Positions 48,704 through 57,876 of a stretch of 64,000 nucleotides of DNA are shown one piece after another. The DNA is from Vreelandella sp031769195 (GTDB lineage Bacteria; Pseudomonadota; Gammaproteobacteria; Pseudomonadales; Halomonadaceae): positions 248,001-312,000 of the forward strand of contig NZ_JAVHNP010000002.1 in the NCBI RefSeq assembly GCF_031769195.1. The letters are read 5' to 3'. The notes under the pieces are model-generated. The model ran no database searches and had not been told where the DNA came from. It worked only from the letters and a program-made list of their open reading frames with translations. Position 1 is the stretch's first letter. Every line of letters begins with the position of its first letter. The translations under genes and the position numbers were made by a program.

Positions 48704-50416
48704 CTACTTCTGATCTTCCAGCCCCAGCTCTTTAATAGAGATTTCACGCATTTTAAATTTCTGGATTTTGCCGGTGACGGTCATCGGGAACTCATCCACA
48801 AACTTGAAGTAGCGGGGAATCTTAAAGTGAGTGATTTTGCCTTTGCAGTATTCGCGTAGGTCCTCGCCGGTTGTTTCCGTTGCGCTACTGTTGAGCTTCA
48901 CCCAGGCAATCAGCTCTTCGCCGTATTTCTTATCCGGCACGCCGGTGACCTGCACTTCTGAAATAGCCGGGTGCGCGTACAGGAACTCTTCGATCTCTTT
49001 CGGGTAGACGTTCTCGCCACCGCGAATCACCATGTCTTTGATACGCCCAACGATTTGGATGTAGCCCTCTTCATCCATGGTGGCTAGGTCGCCAGTGTGC
49101 ATCCAGCCCGCGTCATCAATGGCCTCTGCCGTGGCTTTTTCATTTTTCCAGTACTTCAGCATCACGCTGTATCCACGGGTACACAGCTCGCCAATTTCCC
49201 CGCGGGGTAGAATGCCACCGTTGCCAGGGTCGACAATTTTGCTTTCAAGATGGGGCTGGGTACGCCCCACAGTAGAAACGCGCTTGTCGATGGTGTCGTT
49301 AGCGCCAGTTTGGGTGGAGACGGGGCTGGTTTCCGTCATGCCATAGGCGATTTGCACGCCTTTCATGTTCATCTTGTTGATGACCTGCTTCATGATTTCC
49401 GCAGGGCAAATAGAACCCGCCATAATGCCGGTGCGCAGCGTCGAAAAATCAGTGCTGGCAAAGTCCGGGTGTTCAAGCTCGGCAATGAACATGGTGGGCA
49501 CGCCGTAAAGCGCCGTGGCTTTTTGCTCGTGGACGGCTTTGAGCACTTTGCCGGGGTCAAAGCCTTCATCTGGGTAGATCATCGCCGCGCCGTGGGTCAT
49601 GCAGCCCAGGTTGCCCATGACCATGCCGAAGCAGTGGTACAGCGGCACGGGAATCACCAAGCGGTCTTTGCTGGTAAAGCCCATGCTTTCTGCCACAAAA
49701 AAGCCGTTGTTGAGAATATTGTGGTGGGAGAGCGTCGCCCCTTTAGGAAAGCCGGTGGTGCCCGAGGTGTACTGAATATTTATCGGATCATCGAATTGAA
49801 GCGTGGCCTGCAGGTCGTTCACATCGGTTTGGCTGACCTTATCGGCTTCGTCCATAAAGTCGGCCCAGCGCCACATGCCGCTGTGCTTATCGCTGCTCAA
49901 GTTAATGATGCACTCAAGCTCTGGCAGCTTCTGGGATTTAAGCTGGCCTTCGGCGCAGCTGTTTAGCTCAGGCGCCAGCTCAAACAGCATGGCGGTGTAG
50001 TCGGAGCTTTTGAACTGGTTGGCGGTTACTAAAAAGCGCGCACCGGACTGGTTGAGCGCGTACTCCAGCTCATGGGTGCGGTATGAGGGGTTAATGTTGA
50101 CCAGGATCGCGCCAATTTTAGCGGTGGCAAACTGAGTCAGCGTCCACTCGCTGCAGTTAGGGGCCCACATGCCGACGCGGTCGCCTTTCCTAACACCAAG
50201 GGCCAGCAGGGCGCGGGCGCAGCGGTTGACCTGCTGCTGAAGCTCACGGTAACTCCAGTGAATATTCTGGTGTAGCGCAATCAGCGCATCGTTATCCGGG
50301 TACTGGGCGGCAATTTGGTCAAATTTATCGCCAATGGTCATGCCCAGCAGCGGCTTGTCGGCGGTGCTGCTGGTGTAGCTGGGCAACGGGCTAGATACAG
50401 ATGCAGGTGATGCCAT
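48704..50416 (-). CDS. AMP-binding acyl-CoA synthetase of the leucine/isovalerate cluster
   Basis: This 570-residue member of the ANL superfamily has the AMP-binding P-loop YTSGTTGFPKGATLSHHN, YGMTETSPVS, YKHTGD-like WMHTGDLATMDEEGYIQIVGRIKDMVIRGGENVYPKEIEEFL and the catalytic Lys near the end (MTVTGKIQKFKMRE). It activates a carboxylate to its CoA thioester. Its place beyond liuE suggests a short or branched substrate such as isovalerate, or acetoacetate. General medium-chain acids remain possible. It is 77 bases downstream of liuE and has its own ATG. Confidence 0.87.
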   Translation of the reverse strand: MASPASVSSPLPSYTSSTADKPLLGMTIGDKFDQIAAQYPDNDALIALHQNIHWSYRELQQQVNRCARALLALGVRKGDRVGMWAPNCSEWTLTQFATAKIGAILVNINPSYRTHELEYALNQSGARFLVTANQFKSSDYTAMLFELAPELNSCAEGQLKSQKLPELECIINLSSDKHSGMWRWADFMDEADKVSQTDVNDLQATLQFDDPINIQYTSGTTGFPKGATLSHHNILNNGFFVAESMGFTSKDRLVIPVPLYHCFGMVMGNLGCMTHGAAMIYPDEGFDPGKVLKAVHEQKATALYGVPTMFIAELEHPDFASTDFSTLRTGIMAGSICPAEIMKQVINKMNMKGVQIAYGMTETSPVSTQTGANDTIDKRVSTVGRTQPHLESKIVDPGNGGILPRGEIGELCTRGYSVMLKYWKNEKATAEAIDDAGWMHTGDLATMDEEGYIQIVGRIKDMVIRGGENVYPKEIEEFLYAHPAISEVQVTGVPDKKYGEELIAWVKLNSSATETTGEDLREYCKGKITHFKIPRYFKFVDEFPMTVTGKIQKFKMREISIKELGLEDQK

Positions 50417-50493
50417 GGTAAAGGTCTCCGATGTCTTTTTCTTATCTGAACGGGAAGTGAATCGTTTTTAATTATTAGAGGTTCTGCGCCGCT

Positions 50494-51411
50494 TTAGGTC
50501 GCGCTACCGGTGGTGCATCCTCTGGCCAGCGCTACTTTGGCACTGGGCTTACGGCCAAGCTGCTGAGTGATCCAGAAGCCGGTATCAATCACGGCCTGCA
50601 GGTCAATGCCCGTCTCAATGCCCAATCCTTCTGCTAGGTAAAGCACGTCTTCGGTGGCCACGTTGCCTGAAGCGCCTTTGGCGTAGGGGCAGCCGCCCAA
50701 GCCCGCCGTAGCGGCATCAATCACGCTCACGCCCTCTTCCAACACGGCGTATAGGTTGGCAATGGCCATGCCGTAGGTGTCGTGAAAGTGGGCGGCCAGC
50801 TTTTCAATCGGCACCTGCTGGCGGGTAGCCTCGATCATGCGCTTGGCGGCCAGCGGCGTGCCTACCCCTACGGTGTCGCCCAGCGAAATCTCATAGCAGC
50901 CCATCTCAAAAAGCGCTTTGGCGACCTCAGCCACTTTTTCGGGGGCGATGTGTCCTTCATAAGGGCAGCCCAGCACGCAGGAGACGTAGCCCCTCACGCG
51001 GATGCCTGCCTCGTTGGCGCGTGCGAGCACCGGCTCAAAACGTGCCAACGACTCGGCAATCGAGCAGTTAATGTTCTTCTGCGAGAACGCTTCAGACGCC
51101 GCTCCAAACACCGCAACTTCTTCTACGCCCGCTGCCAGTGCGCCTTCTAAGCCTTTCAGATTCGGCGTTAGCGCGGAATACACTACCCCGGGCTGGCGCT
51201 TGAGGCCGTGCATCACCTCGGCGGCATCGCCCATTTGCGGTACCCATTTGGGCGATACAAAGCTGGCGGCTTCAATGTGGCGAATGCCTGCGCTTGCCAG
51301 CCGCTGGATCAGCTCGATTTTGGTGGCGGTGGGCACCAGGGTGCCCGGTTCGTTTTGTAGCCCGTCGCGGGGGGCCATTTCAAATAGCTTGATGGAGGTG
51401 GGCAGTGCCAT
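50494..51411 (-). CDS. liuE: Hydroxymethylglutaryl-CoA lyase
   Basis: This enzyme splits HMG-CoA into acetoacetate and acetyl-CoA, the last step of leucine breakdown. The 305-residue protein has EMAPRDGLQNEPG, the metal- and substrate-binding VGVGTP and HFHDTYGMAIANLYA, and the catalytic Cys in GLGGCPYAKGASGNVATEDV. ATG 51411 has AGGAG 7 bases upstream; an upstream in-frame ATG at 51438 is less likely. It is 10 bases downstream of liuD. Confidence 0.94.
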   Translation of the reverse strand: MALPTSIKLFEMAPRDGLQNEPGTLVPTATKIELIQRLASAGIRHIEAASFVSPKWVPQMGDAAEVMHGLKRQPGVVYSALTPNLKGLEGALAAGVEEVAVFGAASEAFSQKNINCSIAESLARFEPVLARANEAGIRVRGYVSCVLGCPYEGHIAPEKVAEVAKALFEMGCYEISLGDTVGVGTPLAAKRMIEATRQQVPIEKLAAHFHDTYGMAIANLYAVLEEGVSVIDAATAGLGGCPYAKGASGNVATEDVLYLAEGLGIETGIDLQAVIDTGFWITQQLGRKPSAKVALARGCTTGSAT

Positions 51412-51421
51412 GGGAGTGCTC

Positions 51422-53464
51422 CTATTCGCTGGGGGCAAAGTCGAGCAGCACAGCGCCTTGGCTCACCGTATCGCCTGCCTGGAAGTGGAAGGTCTCTACG
51501 CTGCCATCGGCGGGGGCGGTCATGGTGTGCTCCATCTTCATGGCCTCCATCACCATTAGCGGCATGCCTTTTTCAACCTGGGCACCCGGTTCCACCAGCA
51601 GTGCCACGACCGTGCCGTTCATTGGCGCGGTGAGTGAAGACTCTGCTTCGTGGTGACCATGATCAATGGCATCAATACGCTGCCAGAACAGCCGCGTTTC
51701 ACCGCTGGGTTCTGACATGACTACCACGTGGCCATCGCGACGTGCTTGCAGGCGGCGGCGGTGGCCATTCAGCGTTACGGCCACGGCGTCGCCGGTGAGC
51801 GGCTGGAGGCTGGCACTCAGCGTGCTGTCACCGATAGTGAGTTGCCAGTGGGCATCCAGCGTGTCGCGTTTACCCTCAACGACCACCACGCCGCTGTCAC
51901 TATCCGTGGCTGGGGTGGAAGCGCTGGGGTCGCTTAGCGCAATACGAATGGTGTGTGGTGCGTTCAGACGGAAGCCGTCGTGGCGGTCCCAGGGGGAGTC
52001 GCTTTCACACTCTTGGGCCAACTGGTGCAAACCAATCAGCGCGGCGCTGGCATAGTCTTCTGTGGAAAACTGGCGCGGGGCAAACAGGGTGGCTTCGTTA
52101 CGCTCGATAAAGCGGGTATCCAGCTCGACGTTCTTAAAGCCAGGATGATTGGCTAGGCGCTGTAGAAAGGCGCGGTTGGTGACCACACCCTGCACATCCA
52201 GCGCCGCCAGGGCCCGGTTAAGGGTGGCGAGGGCGGCATTGCGGTCTACGCCGTGCACAATCAATTTGGCCAGCATCGGGTCGTAGTGCATCGATACCGC
52301 ATCACCGCTCTCTACGCCGCTGTCTAAACGTACCTGATCAGCGCCTAAGCCAGCACCCTCTAAGTCCAGCGCGAAGCGGGTGAGCAGGCCCGTGGCGGGC
52401 AGGAAATCTTGCTCGGGGTCTTCGGCGTAAATACGCGCTTCAAAGCTGTGGCCGGTAATGGTCAGCTCGTCTTGGCGGCAGGGCAGCGGTTCGCCCATGG
52501 CGACTCTTAGCTGCCACTCCACCAGGTCTTGGCCGGTAATCATCTCCGTGACCGGGTGCTCAACTTGAAGGCGGGTGTTCATCTCCATAAAGTAGAACGA
52601 GCCGTCGGCGTCTAACAGAAACTCCACCGTGCCTGCGCCCACGTAGCCAATCTCTTTGGCAGCGCGAACGGCGGCATCGCCCATAGCGGCGCGCAGCTCC
52701 GGTGTCATACCGGGGGCGGGCGCTTCTTCAATCACTTTTTGATGGCGACGCTGTACGCTGCAGTCCCGTTCAAACAGGTACACCCCGTTGCCGTAGCGGT
52801 CACAGAACACCTGCACTTCCACATGGCGGGGTTGAACCAAATACTTTTCAATCAGCATGCGGTCATCGCCAAACGCGGCTTTAGATTCGCGGCGGCAGCC
52901 GTCCAGCGCGGCCTTAAAGCCTTCACCGCTTTCCACCACGCGCATGCCTTTACCGCCGCCACCGGCGCTGGCTTTGAGCATTACCGGGTAGCCGATTTTA
53001 TCGGCCTCAGTACGCAGCAGGGCGTCGTCCTGGTCGTCACCGTGGTAGCCGGGCACCAGCGGCACCCCCGCATTCGCCATACGCGCCTTGGCAGCAGATT
53101 TGTCGCCCATGGCGGCAATCGCAGAAGCGGGCGGGCCAACAAAGGTTATGCCCGCTTGCTCTAACGCTTTCACGAACGTGCCGTTTTCAGACAGGAAGCC
53201 ATAGCCGGGGTGAATCGCACCGGTACCGGTACGTTTGGCGGCCTCAATCACCGCCTCCACGTTTAAGTAGCTTTCACGGGCGGCAGCGGGGCCTAGGCGC
53301 ACGGCTTCATCGGCTTCGCGCACGTGGCGGGCGGTGGCGTCGGCATCCGAATACACGGCCACGGTTTTTAAACCCATGCGGCGGGCGGTACGCATCACGC
53401 GGCAGGCGATTTCGCCACGGTTGGCCACCAGCAGGGTATCGAATTTGGTCGGGGTAAACGTCAT
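51422..53464 (-). CDS. liuD: Methylcrotonoyl-CoA carboxylase, biotin-containing alpha subunit
   Basis: The 680-residue subunit has a biotin carboxylase domain (LLVANRGEIACRVMRTARRMG, HPGYGFLSEN, KASAGGGGKGMRVV, EMNTRLQVEHPVTE) and, at the C-terminus, a biotinyl domain with the modified Lys in VMEAMKMEHTM. With LiuB it carboxylates 3-methylcrotonyl-CoA to 3-methylglutaconyl-CoA. The ATG overlaps the liuC stop by 4 bases. Confidence 0.95.
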   Translation of the reverse strand: MTFTPTKFDTLLVANRGEIACRVMRTARRMGLKTVAVYSDADATARHVREADEAVRLGPAAARESYLNVEAVIEAAKRTGTGAIHPGYGFLSENGTFVKALEQAGITFVGPPASAIAAMGDKSAAKARMANAGVPLVPGYHGDDQDDALLRTEADKIGYPVMLKASAGGGGKGMRVVESGEGFKAALDGCRRESKAAFGDDRMLIEKYLVQPRHVEVQVFCDRYGNGVYLFERDCSVQRRHQKVIEEAPAPGMTPELRAAMGDAAVRAAKEIGYVGAGTVEFLLDADGSFYFMEMNTRLQVEHPVTEMITGQDLVEWQLRVAMGEPLPCRQDELTITGHSFEARIYAEDPEQDFLPATGLLTRFALDLEGAGLGADQVRLDSGVESGDAVSMHYDPMLAKLIVHGVDRNAALATLNRALAALDVQGVVTNRAFLQRLANHPGFKNVELDTRFIERNEATLFAPRQFSTEDYASAALIGLHQLAQECESDSPWDRHDGFRLNAPHTIRIALSDPSASTPATDSDSGVVVVEGKRDTLDAHWQLTIGDSTLSASLQPLTGDAVAVTLNGHRRRLQARRDGHVVVMSEPSGETRLFWQRIDAIDHGHHEAESSLTAPMNGTVVALLVEPGAQVEKGMPLMVMEAMKMEHTMTAPADGSVETFHFQAGDTVSQGAVLLDFAPSE

Positions 53465-54285
53465 GAGCGTGGCTCCGCAGCGTTATTGTGTTCTTCAGGT
53501 GACGTCCAGGCGGGGCGGCGCTTGTCGAAAAAGCTGGCTAAACCCTCTTGGCCTTCATGGCTCACCCGCAGCTTGGCAATCACCTGGCAGGTGTGCTCAC
53601 GGGTGGCGTCGCTATCCGGTGCTTGGGCCACGGTGGCTAACAGCGCTTTTGTTGCCCGCTGTGCCTGGGGAGAGCCCTTCATCAAAGTGGCGAGTAGGGC
53701 ATCAACGGCGGTATCCAGCGCCTCGTGCTCGACCACTTGGTGGGCCAAGCCTAAGGTGAGCGCGGTGGGGGCATCCATGATTTCGGCGGTCAGCGCGTAG
53801 CGGCGCATTTGCCGCTGGCCAAGCGCACGCTGCACGTAAGGGCTAATCACCGCAGGCGACAGGCCAATATTGACTTCCGACAGGCAGAATTTAGCTTTTT
53901 CGGACGCCACGACGATATCGCAGCAAGCGGCTAAGCCCACCGCTCCGCCGAACGCTGCCCCTTGCACGCGGCAAACGGTCGGGCAGGGCAGCGTATCCAG
54001 CCCGTGCATCAGCGCCGACAGCTTGCGGGAATCGGCCAGGTTATCTTCCAGGTCGTAATCGACCATGCGCTTCATCCAGTTCAAGTCAGCGCCTGCGGAA
54101 AAGCTTTTGCCTTCAGAGCCAAATACCACCACCCGCACATCACCGGCATCGGCCAGGGCATGTAGCTTTGTGAGGTGAGCGTTGAGCTCGGCAATCAGGC
54201 TGTCGTCAAAGGCGTTATGCACCTCTGGGCGGTTTAAGGTAAGCCGCGCCACGCCCGCTTCAATCACCAGTGTTGAGTAAGCCAT
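53461..54285 (-). CDS. liuC: Methylglutaconyl-CoA hydratase (enoyl-CoA hydratase family)
   Basis: The 274-residue crotonase-fold protein has LTLNRPEVHNAFDDSLI, the oxyanion-hole segment GKSFSAGADLNWMKR, and RVQGAAFGGAVGLAACCDIVVASEKAKFCLSEVNIGLSPAVISPYV. In the liu pathway it hydrates 3-methylglutaconyl-CoA to HMG-CoA. It lies between liuB (12-base gap) and liuD (overlap), which fixes its pathway role better than the sequence alone. Confidence 0.92.
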   Translation of the reverse strand: MAYSTLVIEAGVARLTLNRPEVHNAFDDSLIAELNAHLTKLHALADAGDVRVVVFGSEGKSFSAGADLNWMKRMVDYDLEDNLADSRKLSALMHGLDTLPCPTVCRVQGAAFGGAVGLAACCDIVVASEKAKFCLSEVNIGLSPAVISPYVQRALGQRQMRRYALTAEIMDAPTALTLGLAHQVVEHEALDTAVDALLATLMKGSPQAQRATKALLATVAQAPDSDATREHTCQVIAKLRVSHEGQEGLASFFDKRRPAWTSPEEHNNAAEPRS

Positions 54286-54297
54286 ACGGTTCGCCCC

Positions 54298-55905
54298 TTA
54301 CATCCGGAACACGCCGAAGCGTGTCTCTTTGACTTCAGCATTCATGGCGGCGGCTAACGAAAGCCCCAGCACGTCGCGGGTTTGGAGCGGGTCGATCACG
54401 CCGTCATCCCATAACCGGGCGCTGGCGTAATAGGGGTGGCCCTGATGCTCATACTGGTCGCGGGTGGGCTTTTTGAAGGCCTCTTCGTCCTCTTTGCTCC
54501 AGGTGGTGCCGTCGCGCTCGTACTGCTCGCGTTTTACCTGGGAAAGTACGCCTGCCGCCTGCTCGCCACCCATGACTGAAATGCGTGAGTTGGGCCACAT
54601 AAACAGCAGGTTGGGGTCGTATGCGCGGCCACACATGCCGTAGTTGCCCGCGCCGAAGCTGCCGCCAATTAGCACGGTGTATTTCGGCACGTTGGCGCAG
54701 GCCACGGCGGTGACGAGTTTAGCGCCGTGCTTGGCAATGCCTTCGTGCTCGTACTTGGAGCCGACCATAAAGCCGGTAATGTTCTGAAGGAATACCAGCG
54801 GGATTTTGCGTTGGGCGCACAGCTCAATAAAGTGCGCGCCTTTGACCGCGCTCTCAGAAAACAGCACGCCGTTGTTAGCCACAATACCCACCGGGTAGCC
54901 GTGAATATGGGCAAAGCCGGTCACTAGCGTGTCGCCGTAGTAGCGTTTGAACTCGTCAAAATCGGAGCCATCAACGATGCGCCCAATCACCTCGCGTACG
55001 TCGTAGGGCTTTTTCAAATCGGTGCCCACAATGCCATATAGCTCTGACGGGTCGAGCTTCGGCGGCCTAGGGGGCTGCATGGCCAACTGGCCACGCTTTT
55101 GCCAGTTCAGCCGCGACACGCAGGCGCGGGCCAGCTGCAGCGCATGGGCGTCGTTCTCGGCGTAGTGGTCGGCCACACCGCTAATTTTGGCGTGAACGTC
55201 CGCACCGCCCAGGTCTTCAGCGCTGATGCTCTCACCCGTGGCGGCTTTTACCAGCGGCGGACCGCCCAGGAAGATGGTGCCTTGCTCTTTAACAATGATG
55301 GACTCATCTGCCATGGCGGGCACATACGCACCCCCTGCGGTACAGGAGCCCATGACCACGGCAATTTGCGGAATGCCTTCTGCTGACATGGTGGCTTGGT
55401 TGTAGAAAATACGCCCAAAGTGGTCGCGGTCAGGGAAGACCTCATCCTGGCGTGGCAGGAAAGCACCGCCAGAATCCACCAAGTAGATGCACGGCAGGCG
55501 GTGCTTGCGGGCGATTTCCTGGGCGCGCAGGTGCTTTTTCACCGTCAGCGGGAAATAGGTGCCGCCTTTTACCGTGGCATCGTTGGCCACAATCACGCAC
55601 TCAACGCCAGATACCCGGCCAATCCCGGTCACCACGCCTGCGGCAGGTACCTCACTGTCGTAAACGTGGTGGGCCGCTAGCGCGGAAAACTCCAAAAACG
55701 GCGAGCCTTCATCAATCAAGTGGTCGATGCGGTCGCGCACGAACAGCTTGCCACGGCTTTCGTGGCGGGCGCGGGCTTTCTCGCCACCCCCCTGGGCAAT
55801 GGCGGCGGTCAGTTCGCGGAGTTTATGAACTTCGCCGCGCATCGCGGCTTCGTTGGCTTGAAACGCATCGCTGCGTGGGTTGATCTGTGTCGAAAGTGTG
55901 CTCAT
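54298..55905 (-). CDS. liuB: Methylcrotonoyl-CoA carboxylase, carboxyltransferase beta subunit
   Basis: The 535-residue carboxyltransferase has KLFVRDRIDHLIDEGSPFLE, GIGRVSGVECVIVANDATVKGGTYFPLTVKKHLRAQEIA, LVDSGGAFLPRQDEVFPD, and the C-terminal YTVLIGGSFGAGNYGMCGRAYDP ... WPNSRISVMGGEQAAGVL. It transfers the carboxyl group from biotin on LiuD to 3-methylcrotonyl-CoA. It is 22 bases downstream of liuA. Confidence 0.95.
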   Translation of the reverse strand: MSTLSTQINPRSDAFQANEAAMRGEVHKLRELTAAIAQGGGEKARARHESRGKLFVRDRIDHLIDEGSPFLEFSALAAHHVYDSEVPAAGVVTGIGRVSGVECVIVANDATVKGGTYFPLTVKKHLRAQEIARKHRLPCIYLVDSGGAFLPRQDEVFPDRDHFGRIFYNQATMSAEGIPQIAVVMGSCTAGGAYVPAMADESIIVKEQGTIFLGGPPLVKAATGESISAEDLGGADVHAKISGVADHYAENDAHALQLARACVSRLNWQKRGQLAMQPPRPPKLDPSELYGIVGTDLKKPYDVREVIGRIVDGSDFDEFKRYYGDTLVTGFAHIHGYPVGIVANNGVLFSESAVKGAHFIELCAQRKIPLVFLQNITGFMVGSKYEHEGIAKHGAKLVTAVACANVPKYTVLIGGSFGAGNYGMCGRAYDPNLLFMWPNSRISVMGGEQAAGVLSQVKREQYERDGTTWSKEDEEAFKKPTRDQYEHQGHPYYASARLWDDGVIDPLQTRDVLGLSLAAAMNAEVKETRFGVFRM

Positions 55906-55927
55906 GGCGCGGCCCTGCTAATTTTTG

Positions 55928-57097
55928 TTAAAGGCTTTCGGTGAAAAGTTCGCGACCAATCAGCATCCGGCGAATTTCGCTGGTGCCCGCGCCAATTTCA
56001 TACAGTTTTGCGTCGCGCAGCAGGCGGCCGGTGGGGTATTCGTTGATATAACCGTTGCCGCCGAGTAGCTGGATAGAATCCAGCGCTACTTGGGTAGCTT
56101 TCTCGGCGCAGTAAAGAATGACGCCAGCGGCATCTTTGCGCGATGTTTGGCCGCGGTCGCAGGCACCGGCAACGGCGTATAAATAGGCGCGGCAGGCGTT
56201 CAAGGTGGTGTACATATCGGCCACTTTACCCTGCACCAGCTGGAACTCACCGATGGACTGATTGAACTGCTTACGCTCGTGAATGTAGGGCATCACCACA
56301 TCCATCGCGGCCTGCATAATGCCAATAGGGCCTGCGGCCAATACCGCGCGCTCGTAATCCAGGCCGCTCATTAATACGCGCACCCCTTTACCTACTTCGC
56401 CCAGCACGTTCTCGGCGGGAACGCGGCAATCCTGGAAGACCAGTTCGCAGGTGTTAGAGCCACGCATGCCCAGCTTGTCGAGTTTTTGAGCGGTGGAGAA
56501 ACCCGGCATGCCTTTTTCGATAATAAATGCGGTGATGCCTTTGGAGCCCGCTTCAGGATCGGTCTTGGCATAGACCACCAGTACATCGGCATCCGGGCCG
56601 TTGGTGATCCACATTTTGTTGCCGTTTAGCACGTAGTGGTCGCCGTCTTGCTTAGCGCGAAGCTGCATAGACACCACATCCGAGCCAGCGCCCGGCTCCG
56701 ACATGGCCAGTGCGCCCACGTGGTCGCCGCTGATCAGTTTGGGCAGATATTTGGCTTTCTGCTCAGCAGAGGCGTTGATCTTGAGCTGGTTAACGCACAG
56801 GTTGGAGTGTGCACCATAAGAGAGCGCTACCGAGGCGCTGGCGCGGGAGATTTCTTCCATGGCGATGCAATGGGCCAGGTAGCCCATACCACTGCCGCCA
56901 TCTTCTTCCGATACGGTAATGCCCAACAGGCCCATATCGCCGAGCTTTTTCCACAGGTCGCTGGGGAATTCGTTGTTGCGGTCGATTTCGGCGGCTCGGG
57001 GGGCAATTTCACTGGCGGCAAAGGCGTTGACCTGCTCGCGCAGCATGTTCAGCTCATCGGCAAGACCGAAGTTAAGTTCTGAGTAGTGGGAAAACAT
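55928..57097 (-). CDS. liuA: Isovaleryl-CoA dehydrogenase
   Basis: This 389-residue FAD enzyme oxidises isovaleryl-CoA to 3-methylcrotonyl-CoA and passes electrons to EtfAB. It has the acyl-CoA dehydrogenase motifs ALSYGAHSNLCVNQL, MSEPGAGSDVVSMQL, KMWITNGPDADVLVVYAKTDP, the catalytic Glu in the ISOVD-type segment LDYERAVLAAGPIGIMQ, and LLGGNGYINEYPTGRLLRDAKLYEIGAGTSEI. ATG 57097 follows AAGGTG; a TTG at 57103 is a less likely start. liuR lies just upstream on the same strand. Confidence 0.95.
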   Translation of the reverse strand: MFSHYSELNFGLADELNMLREQVNAFAASEIAPRAAEIDRNNEFPSDLWKKLGDMGLLGITVSEEDGGSGMGYLAHCIAMEEISRASASVALSYGAHSNLCVNQLKINASAEQKAKYLPKLISGDHVGALAMSEPGAGSDVVSMQLRAKQDGDHYVLNGNKMWITNGPDADVLVVYAKTDPEAGSKGITAFIIEKGMPGFSTAQKLDKLGMRGSNTCELVFQDCRVPAENVLGEVGKGVRVLMSGLDYERAVLAAGPIGIMQAAMDVVMPYIHERKQFNQSIGEFQLVQGKVADMYTTLNACRAYLYAVAGACDRGQTSRKDAAGVILYCAEKATQVALDSIQLLGGNGYINEYPTGRLLRDAKLYEIGAGTSEIRRMLIGRELFTESL

Positions 57098-57103
57098 GGT
57101 CAA

Positions 57104-57565
57104 TCACCTTGTCGTTGTTAGTGAAGAATCGGGTATCGGGTCGTTAGTAGGTGCAGCAGTTTGCTTAGTGGCCGCTGTGGGTTTCTCGTTGAGCTCTTCC
57201 AAGGCCTGGCGGCAGCGTATTTCGGCGCTCTCAAGCTCTAGCTGCACCATCGTGATGTCTTTCATCTGTTGTTCTAGCGCGGCTTTGCGCTCGCTGATTT
57301 TGCTTAGCATTAAGTGCAGCTGTTTCTCACTGCCGCTGCGGGTTTCGTCCCATAGCTCAAAAAGCTCGCGAATTTCTGCCAGCGAGAACCCCAGCCGTTT
57401 GCCACGTAGCGTTAGCTTTAAACGCACGCGATCTTTGCTGCAGTAAATGCGCGTCTGGCCCCGGCGAGTGGGGTGCAGTAGTTCCTGGTCTTCATAGAAG
57501 CGGATGCTACGCGTGGTCACATCAAACTCACTGGCCAGTTCGCTGATCGTGTAGGTTTTGCTCAT
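57104..57565 (-). CDS. liuR: MerR-family regulator of the liu operon
   Basis: The 153-residue protein has a MerR helix-turn-helix (TYTISELASEFDVTTRSIRFYEDQELLHPTRRGQTRIYCSKDRVRLKLTLRGKRLGFSLAEIRELFELWD) followed by a coiled coil (about 85-135) and a Thr/Pro-rich tail. LiuR represses leucine and isovalerate breakdown genes until an acyl-CoA intermediate is present. I prefer ATG 57565 (MSKTYTISE, matching the family); ATG 57571 and one further upstream (57607) are alternatives. A perfect LiuR-type box lies 64 bases upstream. Confidence 0.92.
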   Translation of the reverse strand: MSKTYTISELASEFDVTTRSIRFYEDQELLHPTRRGQTRIYCSKDRVRLKLTLRGKRLGFSLAEIRELFELWDETRSGSEKQLHLMLSKISERKAALEQQMKDITMVQLELESAEIRCRQALEELNEKPTAATKQTAAPTNDPIPDSSLTTTR

Positions 57566-57628
57566 GATCATTATTCTCGTCGATAGGGGAATGTCCCTAT
57601 GGAACACTGCCCATGAGGCTAAAACAAG

Positions 57629-57644
57629 TTTACGTTAACGTAAA
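57629..57644. promoter_or_regulatory. LiuR box in front of liuRABCDE
   Basis: TTTACGTTAACGTAAA is a perfect 16-bp palindrome, matching the motif described for LiuR in proteobacteria. It is 64 bases upstream of liuR, in the divergent gap to the ABC transporter operon, and is the best of three copies in this window. Confidence 0.9.
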
Positions 57645-57795
57645 GCTGCGATTGCAAAGAGTGAGCTATCGTTGAATTTATATAAGTTAATGAAATATAA
57701 TAATTATTTGAGTTTTATTAGATGCGCTAGCGTGGTGCGTAGACCAAAGTTGTAATTGTAATACACGGTGAGAGGTTGCTAGTTTGCACTTACAC

Positions 57796-57811
57796 CTTAC
57801 GTTCAGGTAAG
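57796..57811. promoter_or_regulatory. Second, weaker LiuR-like box upstream of the ABC transporter
   Basis: CTTACGTTCAGGTAAG matches the perfect box at 12 of 16 positions and keeps the TTACGTT...GTAA core. It is 65 bases before the livG-like start codon. The stretch between the two boxes (about 57650-57725) is very AT-rich, as expected for promoters on both strands. Confidence 0.5.
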
Positions 57812-57876
57812 GATGCGTTGCTGGCTAACGAGTTACGCTTCCGACCGTACAAGAACAACAAGAGGCGTCCTACCTC

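Noticed and set aside
49250..49966. Open frame of 238 codons on the forward strand inside the acyl-CoA synthetase gene
   Set aside because: Antisense to a conserved adenylation domain, with no similarity to a known protein.
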